Counted from the stretch's first letter, positions 25,133-33,949 are shown. The stretch: DNA of 64,000 nucleotides from JAWLHU01 sp041690255 (GCA_041690255.1 JAWLHU010000007.1:277979-341978), one strand, 5' to 3'. Notes: generated from the letters alone by a model not told the origin. Numbers and translations are program-made.

Positions 25133-26296
25133 ATGCCGTTTTATGTCTCGCGCGGCCAGGTTCCGCCCAAGCGGCACACCCAGTTCCGGCAGCCCGACGG
25201 CTCGCTCTACAAGGAGCAGGTCATGGGGACCCGAGGCTTCTCTGGCATTCAGTCGATCCTTTATCACATCCATCCGCCCACGGCCGTCAGCCGGGTGGCC
25301 GATGTGGGGCCCGTACTTCGCACCTACGAAGATGTCGGCCCACTCCGGCACCGGCATTTCCGAACCGCATTGCTTGAGCCGGGGGGCGATATACTGACCG
25401 GCCGCCAGTTGCTTATGGGCAACGAGAACGTCGCCGTACTGCTGGTGAAGCCGACCGAGCCGATGGACTACTTCTACCGGAACGGCGAGGGCGATGAGCT
25501 CCTCTTCATTCACGAAGGGCAGGGGCGGCTTCAGACCAGCTACGGCTCCCTGCCCTACCGGCCCGGGGACTATCTGGTGATTCCCATTGGGACGACCTGG
25601 CGCATGCTGCCGGACGAGGGCAGCGTGCATACGGTGCTGGTCTTTGAGGCGCAGGGCTCCATCGAGCCGCCGAAGCGGTACCGGAATGAGTACGGGCAAC
25701 TCTTGGAGCACAGCCCCTACTGCGAGCGGGATATCCGCGTGCCCGAAGCGCTCGAGACCTTTGACGAGGCGGGTGAGTTCGAGGTCCGGGTGCGGGCCCG
25801 GGGCCGGCTGACCGCCTGCTTCTTCCGTCATCATCCGTTAGATGTGGTCGGGTGGGATGGCCACCTTCATCCGTGGGCACTCTCCATTCACGACTTCGAG
25901 CCGATCACCGGCCGGATCCATCAGCCGCCGCCTGTCCACCAGACCTTCAGTGGCCCCGACTTCGTGGTCTGCTCCTTCGTACCGCGCCTCTTCGACTACC
26001 ATCCGGATGCCATTCCCGTACCCTATAACCATTCCAACGTTGATTCCGATGAAGTCATTTACTATGTCGATGGGAACTTCATGAGCCGCAAGGGGATCGA
26101 GGTGGGCTCGGTCACCCTCCATCCGTCGGGGATTCCGCACGGGCCTCACCCCGGGGCGGTGGAGGGCAGCCTCGGCAAGGACCGGACCGAAGAGCTGGCG
26201 GTCATGATCGACACCTTCCGACCGCTTCGGGTCGCCCGGCAGGTGGCACCGCTGGAAGATGGGAAATACATGTTCTCGTGGTTGCCGCGCGCATGA
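25133..26296 (+). CDS. hmgA: Homogentisate 1,2-dioxygenase
   Basis: Cupin-fold Fe(II) dioxygenase opening homogentisate to maleylacetoacetate, 387 residues. Expected ligands are His300 and Glu307 (NHSNVDSDEVIYY) and His336 (GIPHGPHPG). Other matches: DELLFIHEGQGRLQTSYG, GDYLVIPIGTTWRM, and PPVHQTFSGPDFVVCSFVPR. The spacing from the first His to Glu is one residue longer than in the human enzyme (HRNCMSE), a feature of a divergent bacterial branch. Start ATG 25133, GAGAGGGG upstream. Together with hppD and the FAH gene it covers three of the four steps after hydroxyphenylpyruvate. Confidence 0.9.
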   Translation: MPFYVSRGQVPPKRHTQFRQPDGSLYKEQVMGTRGFSGIQSILYHIHPPTAVSRVADVGPVLRTYEDVGPLRHRHFRTALLEPGGDILTGRQLLMGNENVAVLLVKPTEPMDYFYRNGEGDELLFIHEGQGRLQTSYGSLPYRPGDYLVIPIGTTWRMLPDEGSVHTVLVFEAQGSIEPPKRYRNEYGQLLEHSPYCERDIRVPEALETFDEAGEFEVRVRARGRLTACFFRHHPLDVVGWDGHLHPWALSIHDFEPITGRIHQPPPVHQTFSGPDFVVCSFVPRLFDYHPDAIPVPYNHSNVDSDEVIYYVDGNFMSRKGIEVGSVTLHPSGIPHGPHPGAVEGSLGKDRTEELAVMIDTFRPLRVARQVAPLEDGKYMFSWLPRA

Positions 26297-26355
26297 GGAG
26301 AGATGCCCTCTGATCGTTGATCCTTCGTCGCTGCCCTGGCGCGATGCCATCAAGG

Positions 26356-26393
26356 AACCGGACCTCATCCCACCGTGGAGGGGGTCCGGTTTC
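26356..26393 (+). terminator. Terminator after hmgA
   Basis: AACCGGACC (26356-26364) pairs with GGTCCGGTT (26383-26391), then TTCC. Confidence 0.65.
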
Positions 26394-26471
26394 CGCGTCT
26401 ACCGAACGTCACGGGTGTGAGAACATCCGAGAGTAAAAAATAAGACTTTGTGCCATTTGCTACCTTACTCC

Positions 26472-26500
26472 TTGACATCGGGCGGCTGAACCCTTAGCAT
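26472..26500 (+). promoter_or_regulatory. Promoter of the contractile-tail-like cluster
   Basis: Perfect -35 TTGACA (26472-26477), 17-base spacer, TAGCAT (26495-26500). AT-rich sequence follows to about 26530. It is the only strong promoter-like site seen before the sheath gene; all genes to 42771 run in the same direction. Confidence 0.6.
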
Positions 26501-26584
26501 CTAAATATATCGAATATTAAGATTAAGTTTGGTGACACGATCCTTTCGGTTAACGAGAGATTTCGCCGGCAAAGGAGAGTGGAT

Positions 26585-27988
26585 ATGAGTCTGATCATTC
26601 CAGGGGTAGAGATTCGTGTGATCCGCGAGTTGGTGCCCAGGCCGCTGGGGGCGACGGGTGTGCTGGGGATCGTTGGTCCGACCGAGATCGACCGGGCAAA
26701 CAAGCCCCTCCAGGCACTTGGCTCGCTCCAGGAGTTCCGCGAGACCTATGGCTCCGCCAGCATCATGGCACTTCCCGAGGTCCGGCAGGCCTTCGCGGCA
26801 GGCCTCAACCAGGTCGTGGTGGCCAACATACCGCCGGACCAGCTTGAGACGGCCTGGGTGGAGGAGAACGTTCAGGTGAACGGCGCTCCCGGCAAGATCG
26901 AGTTCCGGGCCCGTGCAGGCGGCGCCTGGGGCAACGACCTCTCCGTCCGGGTGGTCAGCCGCTCCGCCACGGTGGTGGAGGTTCAGGTCTTCGTGAAGGG
27001 CTCCGACCAGCCGGCCGAGGTAATCCGTAACCTCTCCAGTGCTAAGGATCAAGACCGCTACTTTGTCAACGTGGTTAATGCAGAGTCGGGGTTTGTCCGG
27101 GCCACCCTGAAGACCGTAGCGGCGCCCGATGCCCAGGTGGTCCCTGACAACGCCAATCCCGCTGCGCCTCCGAAGCCGCTGACCGGTGGGCAGGATGCGC
27201 TCCCCGCAGCCTACGCCACCGCCCTGGCCCGATTGGAGACCTTCACCGATGTGGACATGGTCGCTGCCAGCCACCGGTATGGTGAGACCAACGCCACCCA
27301 GATCTATGCCGATATCATCTCGCACTGTGAGCGGATGTCGAAGATCGCCCGCAACCGCATGGGCTTCGGTCAGACGATCCCGACCGTCGATGGCGCCCCG
27401 AACATGGAGGTCACGCTGCGCATGGCCTCCCGCCTGGTCAGTGAGCGGTTCGTCTTCGTGGCCCCGTACAACTACATGGGCTCGGTGATCGGCATGATCG
27501 CCGGCCAGCGCTACTTCGAGTCGCCCACCTTCAAGACCCTGGGCGGCGTCTCCAGCCTCTCTTTCGACTTTACGGATCCGCAACTCGAGTCGCTGATCAA
27601 GGGCGGCGTCTGCGCGGTGGATGAGGTCCCGCGCAAGGGGATCGCCTGCATCAAGGGCGTTACGACCGATACCGGGCAGATCAATGTGACCCGGGTGGCT
27701 GACCGGGCGGTGCGCCACGTGCAGAACATCGCCCAGGACTACATTGGCCTCTTGAACACCGAGGCCCACCGGCTGGCTCTGAAGCAGCGGATCACCGAGG
27801 CCTTCACTCGCATGGAGAAGGAGGGGGCGATCGTCCCCAGCACCGATGGGCAGTCACCCGCCTTCGCCGTCTCGGTCGAGTCTACGCCGGACGACTTCGC
27901 TGCCGGGGTGGTCCGTATCGATACGGCTGTGCGGCCGGTTCGGGCGATCGACTACATCTACGCCACGATCAAGGTCCAGGCTTTCTAA
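26585..27988 (+). CDS. Contractile tail sheath protein
   Basis: Sheath subunit of 467 residues. It begins MSLIIPGVEIRVI, as phage and eCIS sheaths do. The C-terminal sheath domain shows KGIACIKGVTTDTGQINVTRVADRAV, then QNIAQDYIGLLNTEAHRLALKQRI, ending VRPVRAIDYIYATIKVQAF, the donor-strand region that links subunits. The middle (about 225-330) resembles the protease-resistant surface domain. Start ATG 26585 follows AAAGGAGA. First gene of the cluster; a single sheath gene, unlike some eCIS with several. Confidence 0.93.
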   Translation: MSLIIPGVEIRVIRELVPRPLGATGVLGIVGPTEIDRANKPLQALGSLQEFRETYGSASIMALPEVRQAFAAGLNQVVVANIPPDQLETAWVEENVQVNGAPGKIEFRARAGGAWGNDLSVRVVSRSATVVEVQVFVKGSDQPAEVIRNLSSAKDQDRYFVNVVNAESGFVRATLKTVAAPDAQVVPDNANPAAPPKPLTGGQDALPAAYATALARLETFTDVDMVAASHRYGETNATQIYADIISHCERMSKIARNRMGFGQTIPTVDGAPNMEVTLRMASRLVSERFVFVAPYNYMGSVIGMIAGQRYFESPTFKTLGGVSSLSFDFTDPQLESLIKGGVCAVDEVPRKGIACIKGVTTDTGQINVTRVADRAVRHVQNIAQDYIGLLNTEAHRLALKQRITEAFTRMEKEGAIVPSTDGQSPAFAVSVESTPDDFAAGVVRIDTAVRPVRAIDYIYATIKVQAF

Positions 27989-28008
27989 TCCGAGAGGAGG
28001 CAGGGTGA

Positions 28009-28395
28009 GTGGCCACGATTCTGTCGGCTAACCGGTCCAACGTCCTGGTGAACGGCACGGCGTTGGCAGGGCTTCAGGAGATTACGTATCAGACGGTCAA
28101 ACCCCATACCGATGTGGCCGCCATCGGGACAGATGAGCGGGTCGGCGTGGTCTACGGTCTGACCAAGATCACAGGCACCTTGCGGGTCCGGTCCGCCAGC
28201 GATGAGTTGGAGTCCCTGCTCCAGTCGAAGGAGACCTTCCAGATTTTCGCCTCGCTGAAGCATGTGGCGGCGGAGGGGGAGGTGGCCAAGGAGGTCACAC
28301 TGGACGAGTGCCAGATTCACGGCAAATCCTTCGGCCTGGCGGCCGGCGGTGTGGTTGAGGTGATCTACCACTTCTCGGCCACCCGGGAGCGGTAA
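28009..28395 (+). CDS. Probable tail tube protein
   Basis: Protein of 128 residues directly after the sheath (20-base gap), the usual tube position. It begins MATILSANRSNVLVNGTALA, then IGTDERVGVVYGLTKITGTLRVRS, and ends VVEVIYHFSATRER. It is beta-rich with the length and rhythm of XkdM/Hcp-like tube subunits; the match is by pattern and position, not strong identity. GTG 28009 follows GAGAGGAGG. Confidence 0.7.
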   Translation: MATILSANRSNVLVNGTALAGLQEITYQTVKPHTDVAAIGTDERVGVVYGLTKITGTLRVRSASDELESLLQSKETFQIFASLKHVAAEGEVAKEVTLDECQIHGKSFGLAAGGVVEVIYHFSATRER

Positions 28396-28398
28396 CCC

Positions 28399-29166
28399 AT
28401 GGCCGAGCAGGTCGTAACGGTTGGGAGTGACCGGTTTCGGGTTCGTGCCCCCCGCTGGTGGCCCTGGAACGAGGCGCTGGAGCGGGCCGGCGGTGACAGC
28501 GCCCGCCTGGTGGAGGAGTGTCTGCTCACCTGCCTGGAGGGTGGATCGCGTGAGATCATCCGCAGTCTGCCGGCGGCGGAGGGGGACCGACTGCTGACCG
28601 CTGCCCTTCAGGCGGTGGAGGCAGAGCGGACAGCCCTGGGGCTCACGGTAGATGAGGGACCGGCGGAGTGGCGGGTCCGGGGAGCGGGCGTCGACCTGCG
28701 GCTGCATCCCTGGACGTTCGGCGAGCGGAACGATGCGCTCCGGCGCTCCCTCCGGCTGAGGGGTGGGCAGGTCACGCTGGACTTGCCGGCCTATGAACGG
28801 CAACTGCTCCAGGCCTGTGTCACCACCCAGGATGGCGAGCGGTTGACAGCGGAGGCGATCGCTGCCTGGCCCGTACCCCTGGGCGAGGTGGTCATGCAGG
28901 CCCTGGACCGGCTGAACGGTCTTGAGGAGGAGCACGCCGCTGTCCTGGAGGTCTGCATTCGAGAGGGAAGGGATCATCCGGATCTGGCCCTGCTCTACCT
29001 CTGCCAGCATTTCGGCTGGAACCCCGAGCAGGTGGAGCGCATGGATGCCCGCACGGCAGAGCGGCTCCTCTCTGCCCTGAAGGTACTGGAGCAGGGGCGG
29101 TCACAGGCGGCAGCCACCGTACCGAGTGGGGAGGGGGTGAGCCGGATCATTGTGGACGATGACTAG
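28399..29166 (+). CDS. Tail-cluster protein, possible assembly chaperone
   Basis: Protein of 255 residues, not recognised by sequence. Trp/Arg-rich start (RVRAPRWWPWNEALERAGG), mostly helical, ending ISRIIVDDD-like acidic residues (SRIIVDDD). It lies 3 bases after the tube gene, where phages carry tail-assembly chaperones, and overlaps the next gene by 8 bases (ATG 29159 within GATGACTAG). The chaperone role is inferred from position only. Confidence 0.55.
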   Translation: MAEQVVTVGSDRFRVRAPRWWPWNEALERAGGDSARLVEECLLTCLEGGSREIIRSLPAAEGDRLLTAALQAVEAERTALGLTVDEGPAEWRVRGAGVDLRLHPWTFGERNDALRRSLRLRGGQVTLDLPAYERQLLQACVTTQDGERLTAEAIAAWPVPLGEVVMQALDRLNGLEEEHAAVLEVCIREGRDHPDLALLYLCQHFGWNPEQVERMDARTAERLLSALKVLEQGRSQAAATVPSGEGVSRIIVDDD

Positions 29167-30073
29167 GGGTTCGCCCCATGTGCCACGATCGCTGGTCCAG
29201 TTTCTGAACCTGGTCCTGGAGGGAGCGGCGGCACGGGAGGCCCGGCGCTTCCGGCTGGATCGCACCGTCGGCCGCCCGCGGGATACGCCGGCAGCGGTTG
29301 GGGGGCGGGCGGCCCCCGCTGCGGCGGGTCCGGGCCCCGTGGGCCCGGGTGGCGCAGTGTTCTCTGCGGCTCCCTACTGGGAGGCGACGCCATTGCTGAC
29401 GGCGGCATCGTCCTCCGAGCCGCACTCGGTGACGGCTCGGGGCCGGGGAGGGGAAGGGCAGACGGGGCTGTCAACAGCGCCTGCCCCGTCCGCCGGGCCG
29501 CACACGGGCCCTGGTCTCGACGGCCCTGGCGCCGTGCGCTTCTCCCACGCTGAGCCCATGGGTGCTCCGCCCGGGCCGGCCCGGGGGGATCGCTGGGAGC
29601 GCCATGCCTCGCCCCTGCTGATCCAGGCGGAGCGTGCGGCCCGCAGGGAGCACCTGCTCGATCGCTACGCCCCGGTCAGGGCGCCCACTGCACCGGCCCG
29701 GGCCAGGGGTCCGGAGCCGGAGCCGAAGGCCCTCCGGCCAGAGATGGCGGCCCCACGCTCCTGGCAGCCCGGCTGGCTCACAGTGACGGGCCCGGCCCCG
29801 CTCGGGCCCCACGCCCCGGCCTCCCACGCCCCGTCCCCCCACGCCCCGGCCCCGTTCGGCCCCCATGCCCAGGTCGCCATCAGCGGGCCACAGTTCCCAC
29901 CGGTCGCGGGGCCGCGCCCCGCACCCGCCCAACTGCCCGAATGGCCCACATCGACCCGGACTCCCGCGTGGCCCCCATCCACCGGAGCCGCCCAGGCCGA
30001 CCTGCGAGAGCAACTGGCCCGGATCCTGCGAGACGATGCCCTGCGCCACGGCCTGATCCTCGGGGAGGGATGA
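29159..30073 (+). CDS. Ala/Pro/Gly-rich low-complexity tail-cluster protein
   Basis: Protein of 304 residues translated from an ATG overlapping the preceding stop. N-terminus RSLVQFLNLVLEGAAAREARRF and C-terminus AQADLREQLARILRDDALRHGLILGEG are helical and look ordered. The 230 residues between are Pro/Ala/Gly/His-rich (for example HAPASHAPSPHAPAPFGPHA). The layout suggests two docking ends joined by a flexible linker. It sits where a tape measure or chaperone-linker would be, but has no long coiled coil or hydrophobic segments. Function unknown. Confidence 0.6.
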   Translation: MTRGSPHVPRSLVQFLNLVLEGAAAREARRFRLDRTVGRPRDTPAAVGGRAAPAAAGPGPVGPGGAVFSAAPYWEATPLLTAASSSEPHSVTARGRGGEGQTGLSTAPAPSAGPHTGPGLDGPGAVRFSHAEPMGAPPGPARGDRWERHASPLLIQAERAARREHLLDRYAPVRAPTAPARARGPEPEPKALRPEMAAPRSWQPGWLTVTGPAPLGPHAPASHAPSPHAPAPFGPHAQVAISGPQFPPVAGPRPAPAQLPEWPTSTRTPAWPPSTGAAQADLREQLARILRDDALRHGLILGEG

Positions 30074-30077
30074 GCGA

Positions 30078-30707
30078 ATGGCAGAAGCGGTAGTCCTGGG
30101 CGACCTGGAGCTGGACCGGGTGACCGGCCTGGCGATCAACGAGTCCCGCCGCCTGGCCATCCACCCCTGGCCCGGGTCCGACGGCGATCTGATCCAGGAC
30201 ATGGGCATGGCCGGCGCCCGAATCTGGCTGACCGGCGTGGCCCTCGGCCAGGATGCCGGCCCTCGGCTGGAGGCGCTCCGCCAGGCCATGCAGGCGGGCG
30301 AGCCCCTCGACTTTGCCGCCAGCGCAGCGGTGGCTGCCAACATCGAACAGGTGGTGGTGGCGAACCTGCAGGTCTGCCAACCGCCCGGCAAGGTCGACTA
30401 CTACGAGTACCAGATGGAACTGATCCGCTATGTCCCGCCACCCCCGCCCACCGTCGCCGGGTTCGATGCCGGCGCCCTGGGCGATATCGCCTCCGATATA
30501 CAGGATGCCGCGGGTGCCGCGGTCGATGCCGCCGCCGGCGCTATGGCCGAGGCTGCCGCAGCCGCCGAGGCGCTGAACGAAGCGCTCGAAGCGGCCGAGG
30601 ACGCCATGGAGATGGTCGACGCCGTGCTGGATGCGGTCGAGGGGATGGGTGTGATCGAAGAGATCCTGAAAGCGGCTGGTAAGGTGATCTCTGCTGCCAG
30701 CAAGTAA
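30078..30707 (+). CDS. Tail protein with DNA_circ_N/baseplate-like N-terminal domain
   Basis: Protein of 209 residues. Residues about 1-120 (VTGLAINESRRLAIHPWPGS, then DMGMAGARIWLTGVALG, then LEALRQAMQAGEPLDF, then QVCQPPGKVDYYEYQMELIRY) resemble the N-terminal domain of Mu-type DNA-circularisation/baseplate hub proteins. A PPPPP hinge leads to an Ala/Glu-rich helical tail (about 130-209) that could be a short coiled coil. GGGAGGG lies 8 bases before the ATG. A hub-proximal role is inferred. Confidence 0.6.
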   Translation: MAEAVVLGDLELDRVTGLAINESRRLAIHPWPGSDGDLIQDMGMAGARIWLTGVALGQDAGPRLEALRQAMQAGEPLDFAASAAVAANIEQVVVANLQVCQPPGKVDYYEYQMELIRYVPPPPPTVAGFDAGALGDIASDIQDAAGAAVDAAAGAMAEAAAAAEALNEALEAAEDAMEMVDAVLDAVEGMGVIEEILKAAGKVISAASK

Positions 30708-30722
30708 AAGGAGGAGTATTGC

Positions 30723-31316
30723 GTGGCTACTGATCGTACGGCGAAGTACAACGCCCTGCCCGAGAAGCTGAAGGAAGTGGATGCGGCCCTGCGCGAGATG
30801 TGCGAGGTGATCACCGGCGGTACCTTCGACCCCGATATGATCTGGGGTGCGGCCGCCGAGGACTCGATCGTCGACTACATGGAGAGTCTGGCGGTCGATG
30901 CCGGCCTGAAGCAGAAGATCACCGACCTGCTGAGCGGTCTGCCCGGCAGCTCCGCCATTGGCTCCGCGATCGAGTCCGTGACCTCCGGCCTCCAGGGCGT
31001 CGTCACCAAGATCGAGTCCACATCGAACGAGATCGGCAGCGAGGTCGGCACCCGCTTCCAGGCCTTCAAGGCCCTCATGACCCCGCACAGCAGCAGCCCC
31101 GGCTACGACTACCAGGCCGGCGACGGCAACTACGGCTTCTTCCCGGCGATTGCCAACGCCATCTCCGCCGGAGCGGCATCGGACATGGATGTGGATGATA
31201 TCATGGGCCCGCTCAATGAGGTGATGGATGTGGTCAACGCCGGCGGGGGGATTGCCGACCTGCTCGCCTTTGCCACCGGGGCCATCGACCTGATGGGTGA
31301 AGCGCTGACCGTCTAG
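30723..31316 (+). CDS. Tail-cluster protein of unknown function
   Basis: Protein of 197 residues from GTG 30723 with AAAGGAGGAG upstream. Helical, with Gly/Ser-rich segments (LLSGLPGSSAIGSAIESVTSG) and a C-terminal hydrophobic stretch (GGIADLLAFATGAIDLMGEAL). It contains an aromatic segment GYDYQAGDGNYGFFPAIANA. No family recognised. Its place between the hub-like genes and the moderately hydrophobic helices would allow a short tape-measure or hub-plug role; speculative. Confidence 0.55.
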   Translation: MATDRTAKYNALPEKLKEVDAALREMCEVITGGTFDPDMIWGAAAEDSIVDYMESLAVDAGLKQKITDLLSGLPGSSAIGSAIESVTSGLQGVVTKIESTSNEIGSEVGTRFQAFKALMTPHSSSPGYDYQAGDGNYGFFPAIANAISAGAASDMDVDDIMGPLNEVMDVVNAGGGIADLLAFATGAIDLMGEALTV

Positions 31317-31340
31317 CACGACCGGAAAGGAGAGGGCGCC

Positions 31341-32294
31341 ATGCGACCTAAGATCAAGTTGACGATGACCGCGGCGCCCTCATCCGACGGAGTGCCGCTC
31401 GCCGCCCTCCGGCTGCGCCGCTCCCTGGCGTGGCCGGTGGGGCAGGCCGAGGCGATCCTCTCCCCGGCTGTCGAAGCGCCGGACGCCGGGGCGAAGGTCC
31501 GGATTGAGGGTTCTGCGACCGGCGACCAGCCGGCCCCCCTCTTCACCGGGCGCATCCTGCGGCGCCAGGTGGGCCTCTGGGGGAGCCGCCTGCTGATCGA
31601 GGAGGCGACTGGCCCCCTCGCCCGACTGCACATCGACAAAATGGCCAACTCGTCCACGGCTGCCAAGCTGATTCAGGAGCTCTGCCAGGAGGCAGGCGTA
31701 GAGGCGGCGGTGGAGCCGCCGGGTGCCACGCTGCCCTTCTACGCCGTGCAGTTCAGCCGCAGCGCCATGGACAACATCGTCCGATTGGCGGCCATCTCCG
31801 GCGTGCTGGTGGTCACTACCGTGGAGGGCAAGCTCCGCACCCTCACCCCGCTCCCGGCCCCGGTGGCGACGCTCCAGCGAGATGGCGCAGTCCTTGCGTT
31901 TCAATCCGTCGATGACCCCGACGAGGCTGCCGGCTCCCTCATTACGGGTGATGGTGCCATGGGTGCCAAGGGGCCCGGTGCTGAGGGGTGGCTCCTTCAG
32001 TCGCTCGATGCCGTGGCCGCCGGCGATGGCGCCATCCCGCATCATCAGCCGGGATTGAAGACCGCGGCAGATGTAGGCCGTGCATCGACTACGTTGGCCA
32101 TGCGGGCCAAGGAGCGGCTGCGTGCGCGGCTGCTTTCGCTGGCGGGAATCCCACCCGCCGACCTGGGCGAGGCCATCCTCCTGACCGGTTTCGGACCGGC
32201 CCCGGAGCCCGCCCGACTGGTCGGGATCACCCTGACCTGGAGCGTGGAGCACGGGCTGATCAGTCGCCTGGAACTGAACGGAATCGGGGTGTAA
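31341..32294 (+). CDS. Baseplate hub protein (gpD/gp27-like)
   Basis: Protein of 317 residues immediately upstream of the spike, the normal place of the gp27/gpD hub. Features: an N-terminal beta domain (FTGRILRRQVGLWGSRLLIEEAT), a middle segment STAAKLIQELCQEAGVEA with FSRSAMDNIVRLAAISGVLVVTT, typical of the hub layout where an entry helix precedes a tube-like domain, and C-terminal ARLVGITLTWSVEHGLISRLELNG. AAAGGAGAG lies upstream of ATG 31341. The spike gene starts 4 bases later. Confidence 0.72.
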   Translation: MRPKIKLTMTAAPSSDGVPLAALRLRRSLAWPVGQAEAILSPAVEAPDAGAKVRIEGSATGDQPAPLFTGRILRRQVGLWGSRLLIEEATGPLARLHIDKMANSSTAAKLIQELCQEAGVEAAVEPPGATLPFYAVQFSRSAMDNIVRLAAISGVLVVTTVEGKLRTLTPLPAPVATLQRDGAVLAFQSVDDPDEAAGSLITGDGAMGAKGPGAEGWLLQSLDAVAAGDGAIPHHQPGLKTAADVGRASTTLAMRAKERLRARLLSLAGIPPADLGEAILLTGFGPAPEPARLVGITLTWSVEHGLISRLELNGIGV

Positions 32295-32297
32295 TCC

Positions 32298-32993
32298 GTG
32301 TCCGACATCGTCGCTCTGCTGCGTGAACTGATCCGGGCGGAGTTGGCCCGCCACGCCCCCAGCCATATCGGGGTGGTGGAGGCGGTCGCTGACCATGCCG
32401 CATCTGACAACGAGAACTACGGCTGCGATGTGCGCCTGCGGGGCCGGGATCTGGTCCTGACCGGGGTGCCGATCGCAACCGATCATCTGGGCTCCGTGGC
32501 CCCGCCCGAGAAGGGCGACCTGGTCCTGATCCACTTCGTAGGCGGTGACCCGGATCAGCCGGTGATCGCCGGCCGGTTTTACAGCGATCAGCTCCGGCCG
32601 CCGGAGTATGCCGCCGGGGAGATGGTGACCCACCTCCCGCCAAGCGCCGGGGAGAGCGACCGGGTCGAGCTCTCGGTGAAGGGGGGAAAGAATGGCAGCC
32701 GCTCCTGGAGCCTGGCGCTGCCGTCCGATGTGACCCTGACCGTGACCGACAAGAAGGTGGAGGCCGTGGTCGGCCCGCTTTCCCTGGTGATCGATGCGGA
32801 TGCAGGCGAGGCGAGCGTGGTGACATCGGGTGCGACGGTGACGGTAACCGATGGCGGTGATATCACCCTGAAGGGGAACGGGAACCTGACCCTGGAGGCA
32901 CAGGGGAACCTGGAGATCAAGGCGGGGGCGAATCTGAAGCTGAACGCATCGGCGACGGCGGAGCTGAAGGGCTCGGTGGTGCAGATCAACTAG
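32298..32993 (+). CDS. Baseplate spike protein (gpV/gp5-like)
   Basis: Spike of 231 residues. The N-terminal OB-fold domain (about 18-95) shows HIGVVEAVADH, then NYGCDVRLRGRDLVLTGVPI, and PEKGDLVLIHFVGGDPDQPVIAGRFY, as in phage gpV and VgrG. The C-terminal part (about 120-231) is a beta-prism repeat region (VTDGGDITLKGNGNLTLEA, then NLEIKAGANLKLNASATAEL). No lysozyme domain. GTG start 32298. It would carry the PAAR tip encoded next. Confidence 0.88.
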   Translation: MSDIVALLRELIRAELARHAPSHIGVVEAVADHAASDNENYGCDVRLRGRDLVLTGVPIATDHLGSVAPPEKGDLVLIHFVGGDPDQPVIAGRFYSDQLRPPEYAAGEMVTHLPPSAGESDRVELSVKGGKNGSRSWSLALPSDVTLTVTDKKVEAVVGPLSLVIDADAGEASVVTSGATVTVTDGGDITLKGNGNLTLEAQGNLEIKAGANLKLNASATAELKGSVVQIN

Positions 32994-33000
32994 GCCGGGT

Positions 33001-33247
33001 CGTGAGTTGCCAAACCTCGCCGGAGTTTCGCCAAACCTCGCCGGAGTTTCGCCAAACCTCGCCGGAGTTTCGCCAAACCTCGCCGGAGTTTCGCCAAACC
33101 TCGCCGTGAGTCGCCAAACCTCGCCGGAGTTTCGCCAAACCTCGCCGTGAGTTGCCAAGCCTTGCCGGAGTTTCGCCAAGCCTCGCCGGAGTTTCGCCAA
33201 GCCTCGCCGGAGTTTCGCCAAACCTCGCCGTGAGTTGCGGAACCACG
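33001..33247 (+). repeat. 21-bp tandem repeat array between spike and PAAR genes
   Basis: About twelve tandem units. The main unit is CCGGAGTTTCGCCAAACCTCG (given as type; 21 bp). Variants of 19-20 bp carry CGTGAGT in place of CGGAGTTT at 33001, 33104, 33145 and 33228. Because 21 is a multiple of three, several frames stay open across it, including a heptad reading GEVWRNS on the minus strand, but none has a ribosome site. It separates two adjacent tail genes. Confidence 0.9.
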
Positions 33248-33269
33248 CATGGACAGGAGGCAGATGACC

Positions 33270-33659
33270 ATGGGCATGCCGGCCGCCAAGCAGGGAGACC
33301 AGGTTATGGCTACCGATACCCACATCATCCTGATTCCGCCGTACAGCACCCCGACCCCGCTGCCGCATCCCTTTGCCGGGATGCTCTCTGGGGGGCTCTC
33401 CAGCGATGTGATGATCGGCGGCATGCCCGCGGCTATTCTCAGCTCCACGGCGGACAACATGCCGCCCCACATCCCCCAGGGCGGGCCGTTCCAGAAGCCA
33501 CCGGCCAACAAGGGCCAGATCATCATGGGGAGCAGCACGGTGATGATCAACGGCCAGCCTGCCGCCCGCAACGGCGACACGGCCACCACCTGCAACGACC
33601 CGGCCGACCTGCCAGTGGGCACCGTCATGGCGTCGGGCACCGTGCTGATCGGTGGATGA
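33270..33659 (+). CDS. PAAR-like spike tip protein
   Basis: Protein of 129 residues with the PAAR/DUF4150-type pattern of metal-binding tip proteins: MGMPAAKQGDQVMATDTHII, a Pro/His-rich centre (PYSTPTPLPHPFAGML), IGGMPAAILSST, then STVMINGQPAARNGDTATTC, ending GTVMASGTVLIGG. His and Cys residues could bind the tip metal. ATG 33270 is chosen, 9 bases after AGGAGG; ATG 33249 and 33264 are in frame. It closes the spike and would be the membrane-piercing point. Confidence 0.85.
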   Translation: MGMPAAKQGDQVMATDTHIILIPPYSTPTPLPHPFAGMLSGGLSSDVMIGGMPAAILSSTADNMPPHIPQGGPFQKPPANKGQIIMGSSTVMINGQPAARNGDTATTCNDPADLPVGTVMASGTVLIGG

Positions 33660-33706
33660 GGCCTGGACCGGGGGTGCTGTCGGGGGAGAGAACAGCCTGG
33701 GCACAG

Positions 33707-33876
33707 AACAGCCCGGGCGCTGTGGGCGGGGCCCGGTCCCGGGCGCCCCCGGGGGAGCGAACAGCCCGGGCGCTGTGGGCGGTGCCCGGTCCCGGGTGCC
33801 CCCGGGGCGCAGAACAGCCCGGGCGCTATGGGCGGTGCCCGGTCCCGGGCGCCCCCGGGACGCAGAACAGCCCAAG
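33707..33876 (+). repeat. 53-bp GC-rich tandem repeat
   Basis: Three full copies begin at 33707, 33760 and 33813 with AACAGCCCGGGCGCT, exactly 53 bp apart, plus a partial fourth at 33866 and a degenerate start at 33691. Each copy contains the palindromic GGTCCCGGG-type core. It lies in a 690-base gap after the PAAR gene. Confidence 0.88.
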
Positions 33877-33949
33877 CGAGCTGCGCCACATTAAGCGTGA
33901 CAAGCTGGGTGTCAGTCCCCACAGCAGGCGCCAGAGAGGCGTTGGGCAA

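Noticed and set aside
33001..33247. Possible CRISPR array
   Set aside because: Units are directly tandem with no unique spacers, and there are no cas genes.
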